Positions 31,244 through 41,573 are shown, numbered from the stretch's first letter. The stretch: DNA of 53,743 nt from Oscillospiraceae bacterium (GCA_017847875.1 JAGASN010000005.1:1-53743); one strand, 5' to 3'. Numbers and translations: made by a program. The notes: a model not told the origin generated them from the letters alone.

Positions 31244-34200
31244 ATGACAGAAATTTTTCTTAAAGTTTTAAACCTTTCAATAGGTGCCGTTCCGATAATG
31301 GCGGCTTTGCTTGTTTTGCGTTTTCTTTTCAAAAAAGCCGTTCCGCGAAAGGTTTTCTATATCGCCTGGGCGCTTGTTTTCCTGCGCCTTATGGTTCCGT
31401 TTTCTCTCGAAAGCAACCTGAGCTTTTTTAATTTTGTTCCGAAAGCGGAGGTTGTTGAGGAAAATATCGGAACGTCTGTCGTTTTCGTTGAAAACGAAAA
31501 CGAGCGGGTGGAATTCCCGGTTTTTGTAAACCCGGGAAAAGAAAACCCGAACGTTGACGGAGTTTATCATTCCGCAATAACCGGCGAAATCATAACCGGC
31601 CCGGATATAACGACTGTTCCGATGGACAAAAACATGATTTTTGGAACGATCTGGATTTTCGGAACGGCGGGACTTCTTCTTTTCGGAATAATCGGTTATT
31701 TTGCCGTGCTCAGAAAAACAAATTTCGAAAGCGTTCCCTATACGAAAAATATCCGTCTTTCGGATTTTTTCAAAACGCCGATAGTCTGCGGACTTTTTCG
31801 CCCGAAGATAATTCTTCCGATGAATTTTGACCTTGATGACGAAGCAAAAGTTGCTTCGGTAATTGCCCACGAATGCACCCATATCCGAAGAAAGGATAAC
31901 CTCTGGCGGCTTCTGGCAACATTCACTCTCTACGTTCATTGGTTCAATCCGCTTGTCTGGATGTGTTACAACGCTTTTATCCGGGATATGGAGGTTTCCT
32001 GCGACGAGGAAGTTCTCGGAAAATCGAAAAACGATATTCGCGCGGAATATGCCGAAAGCCTTGTTGCCCTTGCCGGAAACGGAACGAACCCCCTTTATGG
32101 CGGAGTTCTTTCCTTCGGCGAATGCGCTGTTAAAGAAAGGGTGAAATGTATAATGAATTTTAAGAAAACAACTTTGATGATAATAATTCTCTGCGTTGCG
32201 GCAATTGTTGCGCTTGGGGTTATTTTCCTCACCAATCCAAGCGCAATCCATAATCCGAAGGAGCTTTCTTTTGAAATTTCCGGCGGAGATGATATAAGCT
32301 TCAGCAGGGAAAACGGGCTTGAAATAAATCTCAGCTTTACCAACACGGGCGATAAACCGCTTTGGCTTTCCTCCGATATAACGGTTGACCGTTTTAAGGA
32401 CGGAAAAGGCTATACAGAAAAATTCGAAAGTCCTTACGGAACAGTTATGGTAGAACCGGGAAAAACAGTTGTTTTTTGCGACAAAGTCCCGGCGGAATAT
32501 TGCCTTAATGAACCGGTTTACGGCGAATGGGTGATTGCAAGGAGCGTTTCTTCCGATGAAGAATTTAGAGATGAAAGCGGAGCATCTTTCAGTTTTGAGA
32601 TAAAGGAAAACCATTCTTTTAAAACCGCGGAAGATATCGTAGCTTTCGTTAAGGAAAATCCGGATATGCTGGAACTTATCGAAAATCCTTCAAAAGCAAA
32701 ATTGAATGATTTGGAATATTACAAAAAGACAAATCAGGGAATTCCGGAAGTTATTGTTGAATTTTTTTATCTTTATCACAGCGCCTTTGTAACTCTTGAA
32801 GTTCCGGATTTTTCCGAACTTGACAAAGGAACCGGGAATTTTTATAAGATGGAGCAGTATCTTAAATATCAGATCGCCCGTGAAAGAATTGAAAATGAAA
32901 ACGATTATGTGACCGATTTTGAACTTGAAATCCAAAAGGAATCCGGCGATGCTAGAGCTTATGTTTATTCCTGCAAATTCAATTATAAACATAAAGGTGG
33001 AAGAGAATCCGGAGGAGTTGACACCTGGAAATTTGTCCTTTTGGAAAACCCCAAAACCGGAAAAGAAGAAATTGAGCTTTTTGAATGGAAACAGGAAGGC
33101 TACGGCGGACTTTATCCCGGTCTTATAAATGTTTTTGAAGATATCAGAATGCGCTATTATCCGTATCACAACGATGATTATGAGCTTATCGCGAATATCG
33201 GAATCTGTGAGATTATGATAGAAAACGGATTTTTTAAAGAAAACGACATTATTTACGCAACCCTTGATTCCGCCAGAATCGGAAATTTTGTCACCCTGGG
33301 AAATTATAACGGAGCGCTTGAATGGCTTGTAATCGGCGAAAAGGACGACCAGCTTCTTTTGATAACAAAAGACTGCATCGAAGCACTTCCTTATCATAAC
33401 AAAAGAAAAAAAGTGACATGGCCGGACAGCGATATCAGAGAGTGGCTCAACTATGATTTTATTGAATATACTTTTTCCGAAGAGGAAAAAATGTTCATTT
33501 CCGGTGCTGTTCTTGAAAATCCGGATAACAAAAGACCCGGAGGAGCAATTGGCAGTAACAAAACCATCGATGAGGTTTTCCTCCTGAGCCACGACGAGGT
33601 TCTTGAATATTTCCCGAACGGTTTTAACATCTATACCGAACCGACTCCTTACGCAGAGAAAAATCTGACCACATATGAAATAGAAGGAAGAGAAAGTTGG
33701 TGGTGGTGGACCCGTTCTCCCGGTCTCGGTCAGGATATGGCAACCGCCGTTAACGGAGTTACCTTCGGAATTGCCGATGACGGGCTTGTTGTAACCGAAA
33801 AATGCGGCGTCCGTCCGGCAATGTGGGTTTTTAAAACTTATGAAGCCGCAAAAGAAAATCTGGAAAATGCGGAAGTGAACCCCGCAATCGGTTATGATAT
33901 TTATGCGGCGGTTTATTCCGGAAAAGTTCCGGAAGGGGAAACCGTTCAGGGGAAATATATCCCGAAATCGAGCGTTTTGCCTTCAAATGTTGTCTGGGCA
34001 AACGAGGAACAGAAAGAATATTGCGAAGACCTTCTCGACAGCATCGACCTCAGCTTTGCAAGTGCGTTCCTTGTGGGAAGCTATGACGACACGAACACAA
34101 GGGTCGGAATAGGCATGACCCAGGCGGAAAAACTTTATAAAATAATCAAAAAAGCCGAACTTGTTACAAGCGAACCCACAAACCCCAATATGCCTGTTTC

Positions 34201-35173
34201 AAAAGAAATACATATTGTTATGGAATCCGGCGATTATGTAAAAATTGTATGGGATACAAGCTATTTCACAATTTACCGCAAAGGCGATGAAAACGCTTTC
34301 CGCTTTGACGCAAGCAAAATGAAAGATTCCTTTACGGAATTCTGTAACCTTGCGGACGAATATTTTATTCATGGAGCGGGAACTCTGGCGCAATATCCGG
34401 AAAGCCCGGATATGGAGCACCTTATCCCGGAGAACGAAAAGACCATTACAACTCTTTTCAATAACAGCAGTAAATTTGCGGCGGAAAGCGAAATCGGCGA
34501 TGAACTTCGCAACATTTTGAAATATAAAAACTTCAAAAGCGTTATAAATCCGGAAGATGCGGAAGTTTCCTCCCTCGGAAAGCCCTTGACAAAGGTTGAC
34601 GGAGTTGAATTTGCGAGAACCGATGACGGCAAAAAATATACCCTCAGTCTTTATGAAAAAGGTTTTGTTTTAAGCGGAAGCGCAAGCGGAAAACTTAACG
34701 GGGCGGTTGTTACCGTTGAAGAAAAAACATGGGAAAAATTCGTGGACAAAATAAACGCGGAATTTGAAAATTCGCAGAAATTTGTTCCCTATTGGTTCGG
34801 ACTTATAAACCAGAAAAACGTACTTGGAATTACGGCAAAACACGAGGATTTTTCAAGATTTTATAATTCCGGAAATGCTTTTGAAACGGATTATCTGCAG
34901 GAGATTATATATCGTCTCAGAAATATTGGAGTATCTTCCGAAGGGGAAAGATTTAACGGAAACCAAATTCCCAAAACAAACGAAAAACATCTTGTTCTGA
35001 CAATCGAGTTCAACACCTGGACCGAATATACCGTGATTTTCACAAGAACGGAAGTAATTATGGTTTCAAGCGATATGAGTTACGGTCTGAGATATAAAAC
35101 CGAAATTGACGGATATGACTGTTTCTTGGATTTTGCAACGGAGGAAGGCCCTATAAACGCAATTACCGGATAA
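31244..35173 (+). CDS. BlaR1-like M56 metalloprotease sensor with giant ectodomain
   Basis: The N terminus is a normal M56 module: helices about 9-30, 36-54 and 132-155, then zinc site AHECTH (His209, Glu210, His213) and VSCDEEV (about 251-257), and a fourth helix at about 310-330. Instead of the usual penicillin-binding sensor the protein continues for almost 980 residues outside the cell. Residues about 680-862 look like a DUF6273 domain (WLVIGEKDDQLLLITKDCIE ... SWWWWTRSPG ... CGVRPAMWV). The rest is beta-rich and unknown. At 1,309 aa it is more than twice a typical BlaR1. The ligand is not a beta-lactam as far as the domains show. Confidence 0.88.
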   Translation: MTEIFLKVLNLSIGAVPIMAALLVLRFLFKKAVPRKVFYIAWALVFLRLMVPFSLESNLSFFNFVPKAEVVEENIGTSVVFVENENERVEFPVFVNPGKENPNVDGVYHSAITGEIITGPDITTVPMDKNMIFGTIWIFGTAGLLLFGIIGYFAVLRKTNFESVPYTKNIRLSDFFKTPIVCGLFRPKIILPMNFDLDDEAKVASVIAHECTHIRRKDNLWRLLATFTLYVHWFNPLVWMCYNAFIRDMEVSCDEEVLGKSKNDIRAEYAESLVALAGNGTNPLYGGVLSFGECAVKERVKCIMNFKKTTLMIIILCVAAIVALGVIFLTNPSAIHNPKELSFEISGGDDISFSRENGLEINLSFTNTGDKPLWLSSDITVDRFKDGKGYTEKFESPYGTVMVEPGKTVVFCDKVPAEYCLNEPVYGEWVIARSVSSDEEFRDESGASFSFEIKENHSFKTAEDIVAFVKENPDMLELIENPSKAKLNDLEYYKKTNQGIPEVIVEFFYLYHSAFVTLEVPDFSELDKGTGNFYKMEQYLKYQIARERIENENDYVTDFELEIQKESGDARAYVYSCKFNYKHKGGRESGGVDTWKFVLLENPKTGKEEIELFEWKQEGYGGLYPGLINVFEDIRMRYYPYHNDDYELIANIGICEIMIENGFFKENDIIYATLDSARIGNFVTLGNYNGALEWLVIGEKDDQLLLITKDCIEALPYHNKRKKVTWPDSDIREWLNYDFIEYTFSEEEKMFISGAVLENPDNKRPGGAIGSNKTIDEVFLLSHDEVLEYFPNGFNIYTEPTPYAEKNLTTYEIEGRESWWWWTRSPGLGQDMATAVNGVTFGIADDGLVVTEKCGVRPAMWVFKTYEAAKENLENAEVNPAIGYDIYAAVYSGKVPEGETVQGKYIPKSSVLPSNVVWANEEQKEYCEDLLDSIDLSFASAFLVGSYDDTNTRVGIGMTQAEKLYKIIKKAELVTSEPTNPNMPVSKEIHIVMESGDYVKIVWDTSYFTIYRKGDENAFRFDASKMKDSFTEFCNLADEYFIHGAGTLAQYPESPDMEHLIPENEKTITTLFNNSSKFAAESEIGDELRNILKYKNFKSVINPEDAEVSSLGKPLTKVDGVEFARTDDGKKYTLSLYEKGFVLSGSASGKLNGAVVTVEEKTWEKFVDKINAEFENSQKFVPYWFGLINQKNVLGITAKHEDFSRFYNSGNAFETDYLQEIIYRLRNIGVSSEGERFNGNQIPKTNEKHLVLTIEFNTWTEYTVIFTRTEVIMVSSDMSYGLRYKTEIDGYDCFLDFATEEGPINAITG

Positions 35174-35215
35174 ATCTCCGGAAAGTTTAAACACCGGACA
35201 GAAAGGAGAGTTGTT

Positions 35216-36667
35216 ATGTTAAAGAAACTTCTTGCAGTTTTGATCGCCATTCTTGTGCTCTGTTCCTGCGGAGTTCAGGAGGAACCGGAAATTCCGGAAG
35301 TGCCTGAAATTTCCGAACCCGAAAGTCAGGTTGTTCCGGAAGATGCCGCTTTACAGGAATGGGCAGAAAACCTTGAACCGATAGAAATTCTTGATACAAA
35401 AAATGTATATCCTTGGGCTATCGGTGAAATTTTTGAAATTATTATGAAATCCGAACCTGAGGAAAACAAAGCAAAAGAGCTTAAGAGTATCGAAGTCTGC
35501 GGCGGAGAAAACGAATTTTTTGTCAGCTATGTTTATTCTTCTGAAATTGAGGAAACGGCATATCTTAATATAAGAGTAAGAATGAATAATGAAGGCGTTT
35601 ATACTCTTGTTGCAAGAGGCGGCGGACCAATCGACTACGGTCTTAAGAAAAATGATATTACGCTGGAAGATATCTATAAGCCTATTCCTCAGGTTTCCCT
35701 TGTTAACCAAGCTGACGCTCCGATATGGGAATACAAAGAAATTAAACTTGGTTCCAAGGAGCAGCTTGACCGATTGTTTTATTATATCGACAATATCGAA
35801 GAGATATCAAACATAACAGTTTCAAATGTTATTATCGGCGAAGGAATTTTATCAGAAGAAGAGGCTGCTGACTTTATCGACTATTTCTATCTTCTGTCCC
35901 CGAAAGTAAAGGAAGAAGACACTAATCCCGCCAGCGAATTGGATACTTATATTTATGCCTCTAACGATGCAGGGGAAGAACTTTGGCGAATGAGTATTGG
36001 CGGATTAGGGATGGTAATTGAATTTCCGGACGATACTCTGCAATATAGATTTGAACTGGACGAAGAAACAAAGGACAGTATTTTTTCCTTTGTGGAAGGA
36101 CAAGGTAATGCTAACCCACCAACCGGCAAGCCCGTAATCTACCTTTATCCGGAAAAGGAAACCCTTGTTTCCGTAAATCTCGATTTTGACGGAAAGATTA
36201 CCTATACCTATCCGGCCCTCAATAGCGGCTGGAAAGTTCTTGCAAAGCCCGACGGTACCCTTACGAACCTTGCGGATAATTCCACCCATTATTATCTTTT
36301 CTGGGAAGGCACCGCAAGACCGGAATGGACCTATGAAAAAGGCTTTGTTGTAAAAGGTTCCGAAACGGAAAAGTTCCTCCGGGAAAATCTTGCAAAAATG
36401 GGTCTTACCCCTAGGGAATATAACGATTTCATAACCTATTGGGTGCCGAAAATGCAGGAAAATCCATATAACCTCGTTTCCTTCTCCGGCAATGAATATT
36501 CCGAAATTGCAAAGCTCACCGTTGACCCCAAACCGGATAGCGTGATAAGAATCCATATGATGTGGAAGGCTCTTGATGAGCCAATAGAAATTGAACCGCA
36601 GGTTCTTCCGACATACGAAAGAAAAGGCTTTACCCTTGTTGAATGGGGCGGAACAGAACTTTTTTAA
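35216..36667 (+). CDS. Secreted lipoprotein, 483 aa
   Basis: Signal peptide with lipobox LCSC (Cys18), followed by a short Glu/Pro-rich linker (EEPEIPEVPEISEPES). The middle (residues about 50-300) is beta-rich and unknown. The C-terminal part from KPVIYLYPEKE (about 306) to the end matches a domain I have seen in other surface proteins (LDFDGKITYTYPALNSGWKV, LFWEGTARPEW) but cannot name. AAAGGAG precedes the ATG. It is the last gene of BlaI/BlaR1 module 1, so it is probably what the sensor induces, or a helper in sensing. Confidence 0.75.
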   Translation: MLKKLLAVLIAILVLCSCGVQEEPEIPEVPEISEPESQVVPEDAALQEWAENLEPIEILDTKNVYPWAIGEIFEIIMKSEPEENKAKELKSIEVCGGENEFFVSYVYSSEIEETAYLNIRVRMNNEGVYTLVARGGGPIDYGLKKNDITLEDIYKPIPQVSLVNQADAPIWEYKEIKLGSKEQLDRLFYYIDNIEEISNITVSNVIIGEGILSEEEAADFIDYFYLLSPKVKEEDTNPASELDTYIYASNDAGEELWRMSIGGLGMVIEFPDDTLQYRFELDEETKDSIFSFVEGQGNANPPTGKPVIYLYPEKETLVSVNLDFDGKITYTYPALNSGWKVLAKPDGTLTNLADNSTHYYLFWEGTARPEWTYEKGFVVKGSETEKFLRENLAKMGLTPREYNDFITYWVPKMQENPYNLVSFSGNEYSEIAKLTVDPKPDSVIRIHMMWKALDEPIEIEPQVLPTYERKGFTLVEWGGTELF

Positions 36668-36681
36668 GCAGTTTTAAAGCC

Positions 36682-36718
36682 AAAAAAGCGCATCTCCTAT
36701 GGGTGATGCGCTTTTTTT
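36682..36718 (+). terminator. Intrinsic terminator of module 1
   Basis: AAAAAAGCGCATC/GATGCGCTTTTTTT hairpin after the lipoprotein gene. Confidence 0.9.
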
Positions 36719-36727
36719 GAAATGTTT

Positions 36728-36811
36728 TTAGACAAACGTAAAATTTTTACCAAAATCTATTGACATAATGGTTAGACGGATGTAGAATTAAGCTGTAATT
36801 AGACAACCGTA
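36728..36811 (+). promoter_or_regulatory. Promoter and three operators (module 2)
   Basis: TTAGACNNNNGTA occurs three times: 36728-36740, 36772-36784 and 36799-36811. The promoter TTGACA (36760-36765) and TAGAAT (36783-36788), 17 bp apart, has the second site between its boxes. The motif differs from the GACTATA operators of module 1, so the two repressors should not cross-bind. Confidence 0.75.
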
Positions 36812-36828
36812 AAAAGGAGATTTTTAAA

Positions 36829-37224
36829 ATGGCTGAAAAAAAAGAACTTGTTCATCTTCCTAATTCTGAACTCGAAATTATGATGGCAATATGGGAGACA
36901 AAAAAGCCGGTTTCCCGCCTTGAAATTGATGAAAAAATTTCCGAAAAAAACTGGCAGGCGCCAACCGTTCTCAAATTCCTTTCCCGCCTTACCGAAAAAG
37001 GTTTTCTTAAATGTGAAAAACCGGAGGGCGCAAAAACAAACATTTATACCGCCCTTGTTTCCGAAGAGGAATATCTTGAATTTGAAAGCAACAGCGTCCT
37101 TGGAAAATTTTGCGGACGCTCGGTAAAATCCCTTGTTGCAAATCTTTATGAAAACAACACCATTAACGACAGCGAACTCGACGAACTTCAGAAATTTATC
37201 AACGAAGCGAAACAAAAACGCTAA
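36829..37224 (+). CDS. BlaI/MecI-type repressor (module 2)
   Basis: The 131-aa protein shows the BlaI winged helix (LPNSELEIMMAIWETKKPVS, then NWQAPTVLKFLSRLTEKGFL) with KCEKPEGAKTNIYTAL as the wing. The C-terminal helices end in SELDELQKFINEAK, like module 1. AAAAGGAG stands upstream of the ATG. It is distinct from the first copy, matching the different operator motif. It is followed by its BlaR1-like sensor gene. Confidence 0.9.
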   Translation: MAEKKELVHLPNSELEIMMAIWETKKPVSRLEIDEKISEKNWQAPTVLKFLSRLTEKGFLKCEKPEGAKTNIYTALVSEEEYLEFESNSVLGKFCGRSVKSLVANLYENNTINDSELDELQKFINEAKQKR

Positions 37225-37272
37225 AAAAAGATACTATTATTAAGAAAGAGATTAAAAAAGGGGGCGGAAATT

Positions 37273-39978
37273 TTGCTTGAAAACATTTTTTTGGATATTC
37301 TTGTAATTTCACTGACTTCCACAGCAGCAATTGCCGCAATTCTTCTTATATCAAAACTTTCGGAAAACAGGTTCCGCAAAAAATGGAGATACTGGATCTG
37401 GATTTTCCTTGCGGTTTATCTTATTATTCCGGTTAAAATAAATCTTCCTTCCGCGCCGATAAAAATGGAAGTTCCGCCCCACGAAATGATTTTCACCCAA
37501 TCGCCGGAAGTTCCCGAAGAACATTTTGTTCCGGAAGCGGAAGAACCGGTTTTGCCTGAGCACGAAGAAAAACCGCTTGTTCCGGATTTGAGCACGGAAG
37601 ATTCCGCTTTGAGCACCGAACCGAAAAACTTCGTTTTTCCAGTTGTTTTCGTCGGAGCGATAATCTGGATTTCCGGCGCGGCAATAGTCTGCGGCTGGAA
37701 TATCGCAATGTATATCCGTTTTTTAAGCCGTTCAAAACCCTGGAACAGAGAAGTTAAAGATGAATTTGTGCTTGGTCTTTTTGAATGTATCAAAAAGGAA
37801 ATGGGTGTTCCGGAAAAAGTTAAAATATACGAAAACCGCCTTATAAAAAGCCCGATGATGGTCGGTTTCGGAAAACCGAGGGTGCTCCTTCCCTCGGAAG
37901 CCCTTTTGCCGGAGGAATACGAATTTGTTCTCCGCCATGAACTCACCCATTATAAGCGCGGCGACCTTTGGTATAAAATGCTTCTTATGCTTGCCGCTTC
38001 CGTACATTGGTTCAACCCGTTCATCGGTTTTATGTGCCGCAACGCGGAAAACGATATTGAAATAACCTGCGACGAAGCGGTTGTTAAAGCCATGGAAGGC
38101 GACAGAAGGCAGGAATATTGCGCCACCATTCTCAACATTATGAGAAGGGGACAGAACAGCCCGCTTCTTCTTTCAACAAGCTTTTATGGCGGCAAAAAAT
38201 TCCTCAAAAGCCGTTTTGCCGCGGTTCTTAACCCGAAAACCCACCGAGGAATTGCTCTTTTCATAATTGCCGCGATGGTGATCGTTATAAGCGGAACAAT
38301 GGTTGCCTGCAATTCTGAAACTGTTCCGGAGGAACCGCAGGAAATTTCCGAAATCGTGACCAAGGAAGACGCCGTTTCGGAAGCGGAAAAACTTATCGAA
38401 AGCGTTTATCTCAACATGAACCTTGTTGAGGAAAAAGATTATAACGCAAAGCTTTCCGAAGAGGCAAAAACCCAGATCGAAGAACTTGTTGCTTCGGAAA
38501 ACGAAGCAATTGAACTCGGTTACGGAAAATGGAACCGCAACGAATATGAAACCGAAATTATTTTCCAGGAAGGCCACCAGAGCGGAATCCTTTACGAAAT
38601 GGTCTTCCAGGTTATCGAAAGATATTACGTTACCCAGCAATATACCGAAGACAGAACCGAAGACGATATGACGATCGTTTCCAGACTGGTAAAGGTAACC
38701 TATAACTTTGCTCAGAAGGAATTTGTAAAATTCCTTGTCCGCGATCTGAACTGGTTTGGAGAAGACCTTATCGGAAGACCGGAAGTGACCGGACCGGACG
38801 AAAACGGAAACTTCCCGCTTATTTCTCACGAAAACTGGGACAGATGGATAACTTATAACGAAGAACCCCAGACAGAGGACGAAAAACCGAACGGACCCAT
38901 TTCTTCCGTTCTTGAATGTCCCGAATATCTCTCGTATCTCGAAGAATATTACCCGAAGATAAACGATTGGGAAATTGTTTATGAAACCGCGGATTATGAA
39001 CTGGTCAGCAGCTATGACCCATATAATTATTGCTACCGCGAAATTTATATGCCGAGAAGGTTCGCTGTTCTCAAAACCGAACAGTCGGAAGATTTTGACC
39101 GCCTTTTCGTAAGCACATTTGAAAATTACGAACCTTATTATACCGATGAGGGTTATGTTCCAAAACGCGAATTCCAAAGCGGAAACAACACCGCTTTTGA
39201 AGCGGACGTTCAGGTGGGAAATATGGAAGGCGCGGAAATTTACGATACCTTCTTCACTTATTATAAAGGTCTTTGGTTCCCGAAAGAGGAAAAGACCATT
39301 GTTTTCGATACCGGATATAACAAAGCCATCGCGGTTTACGGAACAAAAGAACCTATCCATGTTTATGCCGCGGATAATTTCAAATGGTCTTATGACGTAA
39401 ACGACAGAAGAATTGAACTTTCGGAAAAGCTCGAAGGAAATATGTATTTCCATTACAGCCTTTCTGTGAATGATTTCAAAGATGAAATGAGAATCGGTCT
39501 TTATGATTCCAAAACAAAAACTCTTCTCGATTTTGAAGGTCTCGAAGATTATTCCGGCTCTTTCGCCCAGATTTACTGGCTGAGTTCCGAAGAATTCATT
39601 ATGGAAGCCGAAGGCGTTCTTTATTTTTATAGCGCCGAAGAACCCACAAAGCTTGTTGCAAAAATCGGCGGAAGCGGAAACGGCGCCGGCGAAAAAAAGG
39701 TTACTTCCTTTAACTATATCAAAGAGGATAAAACCCAGAAGGGACGCTACGCTTGGCTTTACAGCGTTGACGATACCCAGGAACACGGCTGCCTTGTTTT
39801 TGACGGCGAAGGAAACGTAATAGAAAACTTTACCTTCGGGCTCTATGGCGGATATATCGGAAGCTACAGCTTCCACGACGGACTTATCTATTTCAGCTAT
39901 CACGGCGGCGAAAGATTTAACTATGCCGTTGACGCAAGGCCCGGAAAAGACCATGTTTTGCAGGCAAACGCTTGGTAA
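37273..39978 (+). CDS. BlaR1-like M56 metalloprotease sensor (module 2)
   Basis: The start is TTG after GGGGGCGG. Two membrane helices (about 8-27 and 38-55) and a Pro/Glu-rich loop precede a third helix (about 122-145). The zinc site is RHELTH (His222, Glu223, His226) with EITCDEAV (263-270). A fourth helix (about 330-350) leads to an outside domain of about 550 residues, unlike the penicillin-binding domain. It is beta-rich with YYPKINDWEIVYETADYELV and later repeats that suggest a propeller-like fold; this is a guess from pattern. It probably senses some extracellular signal and cuts the module 2 repressor. Confidence 0.85.
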   Translation: MLENIFLDILVISLTSTAAIAAILLISKLSENRFRKKWRYWIWIFLAVYLIIPVKINLPSAPIKMEVPPHEMIFTQSPEVPEEHFVPEAEEPVLPEHEEKPLVPDLSTEDSALSTEPKNFVFPVVFVGAIIWISGAAIVCGWNIAMYIRFLSRSKPWNREVKDEFVLGLFECIKKEMGVPEKVKIYENRLIKSPMMVGFGKPRVLLPSEALLPEEYEFVLRHELTHYKRGDLWYKMLLMLAASVHWFNPFIGFMCRNAENDIEITCDEAVVKAMEGDRRQEYCATILNIMRRGQNSPLLLSTSFYGGKKFLKSRFAAVLNPKTHRGIALFIIAAMVIVISGTMVACNSETVPEEPQEISEIVTKEDAVSEAEKLIESVYLNMNLVEEKDYNAKLSEEAKTQIEELVASENEAIELGYGKWNRNEYETEIIFQEGHQSGILYEMVFQVIERYYVTQQYTEDRTEDDMTIVSRLVKVTYNFAQKEFVKFLVRDLNWFGEDLIGRPEVTGPDENGNFPLISHENWDRWITYNEEPQTEDEKPNGPISSVLECPEYLSYLEEYYPKINDWEIVYETADYELVSSYDPYNYCYREIYMPRRFAVLKTEQSEDFDRLFVSTFENYEPYYTDEGYVPKREFQSGNNTAFEADVQVGNMEGAEIYDTFFTYYKGLWFPKEEKTIVFDTGYNKAIAVYGTKEPIHVYAADNFKWSYDVNDRRIELSEKLEGNMYFHYSLSVNDFKDEMRIGLYDSKTKTLLDFEGLEDYSGSFAQIYWLSSEEFIMEAEGVLYFYSAEEPTKLVAKIGGSGNGAGEKKVTSFNYIKEDKTQKGRYAWLYSVDDTQEHGCLVFDGEGNVIENFTFGLYGGYIGSYSFHDGLIYFSYHGGERFNYAVDARPGKDHVLQANAW

Positions 39979-40005
39979 CGGATATTTTTAAAAAATGAAT
40001 AAAAA

Positions 40006-40056
40006 CAGTTCCAAAAGGGCGGTTTTCCCGCACCTTTTGGAAACTGCACCATTTTT
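40006..40056 (+). terminator. Probable terminator of module 2
   Basis: CAGTTCCAAAAGG/CCTTTTGGAAACTG stem with a 14-nt loop and a TTTTTT run a few bases later (40051-40056). Confidence 0.6.
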
Positions 40057-40142
40057 TAAGAAAAACCGGAAAATATTTTTTGAATTTTGCAACAAAATCC
40101 ATGTTTTCCGTTACTTATTATATAAAGAGGTGGGGAAAAAGA

Positions 40143-40340
40143 ATGCTTACAATGCTTAAAAATCTTCGAAGAGAAAAAAGAATGACCCAGGGAAACCTTG
40201 CGAAAATCTTTCATATATCACAAACTTCCATAAGCAAATATGAAAACGGCGAAGCTGTTCCGGATCTTGAAACCGTTGTAAGAATGGCGGATTTTTTCGG
40301 TGTTTCGCTTGATGATTTTATAATAAGAGAGGCAAAATAA
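40143..40340 (+). CDS. XRE-family helix-turn-helix regulator, 65 aa
   Basis: The protein is little more than a Cro/CI-type HTH domain: MLKNLRREKRMTQGNLAKIF, then HISQTSISKYENGEAVPDLE and ADFFGVSLDDFI. The ATG follows GAGGTGGGG. It stands at the head of a set of lipoprotein genes and may control them. A -10-like TATATAA occurs shortly upstream (about 40,119-40,125). Confidence 0.88.
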   Translation: MLTMLKNLRREKRMTQGNLAKIFHISQTSISKYENGEAVPDLETVVRMADFFGVSLDDFIIREAK

Positions 40341-40376
40341 GAATTTTTGGCAGAAAAACGAAAGGCGGCGTTTTTT

Positions 40377-41573
40377 ATGAAAAAGCTGATTTTTACCATA
40401 TTTATCATGTTTATCCTGGTTATGTTTTTTGTTTCCTGCGGCTGGAAGGTCGAAATTGTTGACCCGAGAGAACCGGAGGAAAGCGAAAGCGAACTTTTGA
40501 TTTCCAAAGAGGAAAAAACGGAAGAAGAATCCGAAAATTCAAAGCAGGAAAATTCTGAACCGGAAACAAAAGAGCCGGAAGAAGAAAAAACTTTTCCTCC
40601 GCTTTCGGGAGATTATGTTCTTCTTGAAACAAGCGGACAGACGATTTATCAGGTTCTTGAGTTTGAAGATAAATTCATTGTCTATTATGGTGAAGGAAAC
40701 ATTGCCGCTTTTGATGTTGAAACCGGCGAAAAAATTTATGAATATTTTCTTGCCGATGTAAACGAAATGTTCGCTTTTGACATGGTGAAAAACGATTATA
40801 AAGAGGGTTTTGATTTTTCTGTTTCCATGTGGGACAGAATCGTTTATCTTTCCAGCGAAAACCCGGAGAAAATCGAAATCGTTTTCCTGCCGGAAGATAT
40901 TGCGAAAACAGTTTATCAGAAAAGCGAAAGCTATTCGATTTATGAAGACAAAATAATCTGGATTTCAAAAGAGGGAATCCAGATTGGGGATATCACCGGA
41001 GAAAACAGAAAAATCCTTATTCCAACCGGGGATATTCTTAACAGAATAAAACCCATTGCGGAAAAAGCCTATGACGAGCTTTATTTTGTTGATGACGGCG
41101 AACCCTGCGTTTTTTATGAGGTAAGTTTTATCTGTGGAGGGGAAAAGGTTGTTGTGACTTCCACTTCCGACAAAACTTTTGTCTATTGGTCCGCCGCTCT
41201 TTATGATATTGAAAGCGGAGAATTTGAATGGGCTTATAACTATAACGAAATGGTAAATTCGGATTATCCCTTTGCGGATAAATATGTTGCAGTAGGCAAA
41301 AAATGGATAAACGCGGAAACCGGAAACTATAAGAATTTTAAATGCTGGCCAAGAAGCGCCAACGGAACAGATTTCTTCCGAACCGGTTGGCAGAACACTG
41401 GATTTGAGCTTTATCACGGTGATTTTGAAAACATTGAAGAAAACGGAAAGCTTCTTTTGAAAACCGACAGAGAAGGTGCGGACGCCTATATCGACGGAAT
41501 TACCGAAAACTACGTTCTGGTTCATGTCTATGAAGGCGAAGAAGGCTGGGACGTTATCGCAAGATATAAATGA
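40377..41573 (+). CDS. Lipoprotein, 398 aa (paralogue 1)
   Basis: I use the ATG at 40377, which starts a clean signal peptide ending in lipobox FVSC. The mature N terminus GWKVEIVDPREPEESESELL is shared with the next two proteins, followed by a Glu/Ser-rich linker (about 40-75). The remainder is beta-rich with repeated WD/YD patterns (FAFDMVKN, EKIYEYFLADVNEM), which may be a propeller domain of the PQQ/WD type. No enzyme motif is seen. The function is unknown; it sits in the XRE-lipoprotein cluster. Confidence 0.75.
   Translation: MKKLIFTIFIMFILVMFFVSCGWKVEIVDPREPEESESELLISKEEKTEEESENSKQENSEPETKEPEEEKTFPPLSGDYVLLETSGQTIYQVLEFEDKFIVYYGEGNIAAFDVETGEKIYEYFLADVNEMFAFDMVKNDYKEGFDFSVSMWDRIVYLSSENPEKIEIVFLPEDIAKTVYQKSESYSIYEDKIIWISKEGIQIGDITGENRKILIPTGDILNRIKPIAEKAYDELYFVDDGEPCVFYEVSFICGGEKVVVTSTSDKTFVYWSAALYDIESGEFEWAYNYNEMVNSDYPFADKYVAVGKKWINAETGNYKNFKCWPRSANGTDFFRTGWQNTGFELYHGDFENIEENGKLLLKTDREGADAYIDGITENYVLVHVYEGEEGWDVIARYK

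Noticed and set aside
38173..39954. 593-codon frame opposite the second BlaR1-like gene
   Set aside because: Antisense shadow of a real gene with strong codon bias; no start signals.
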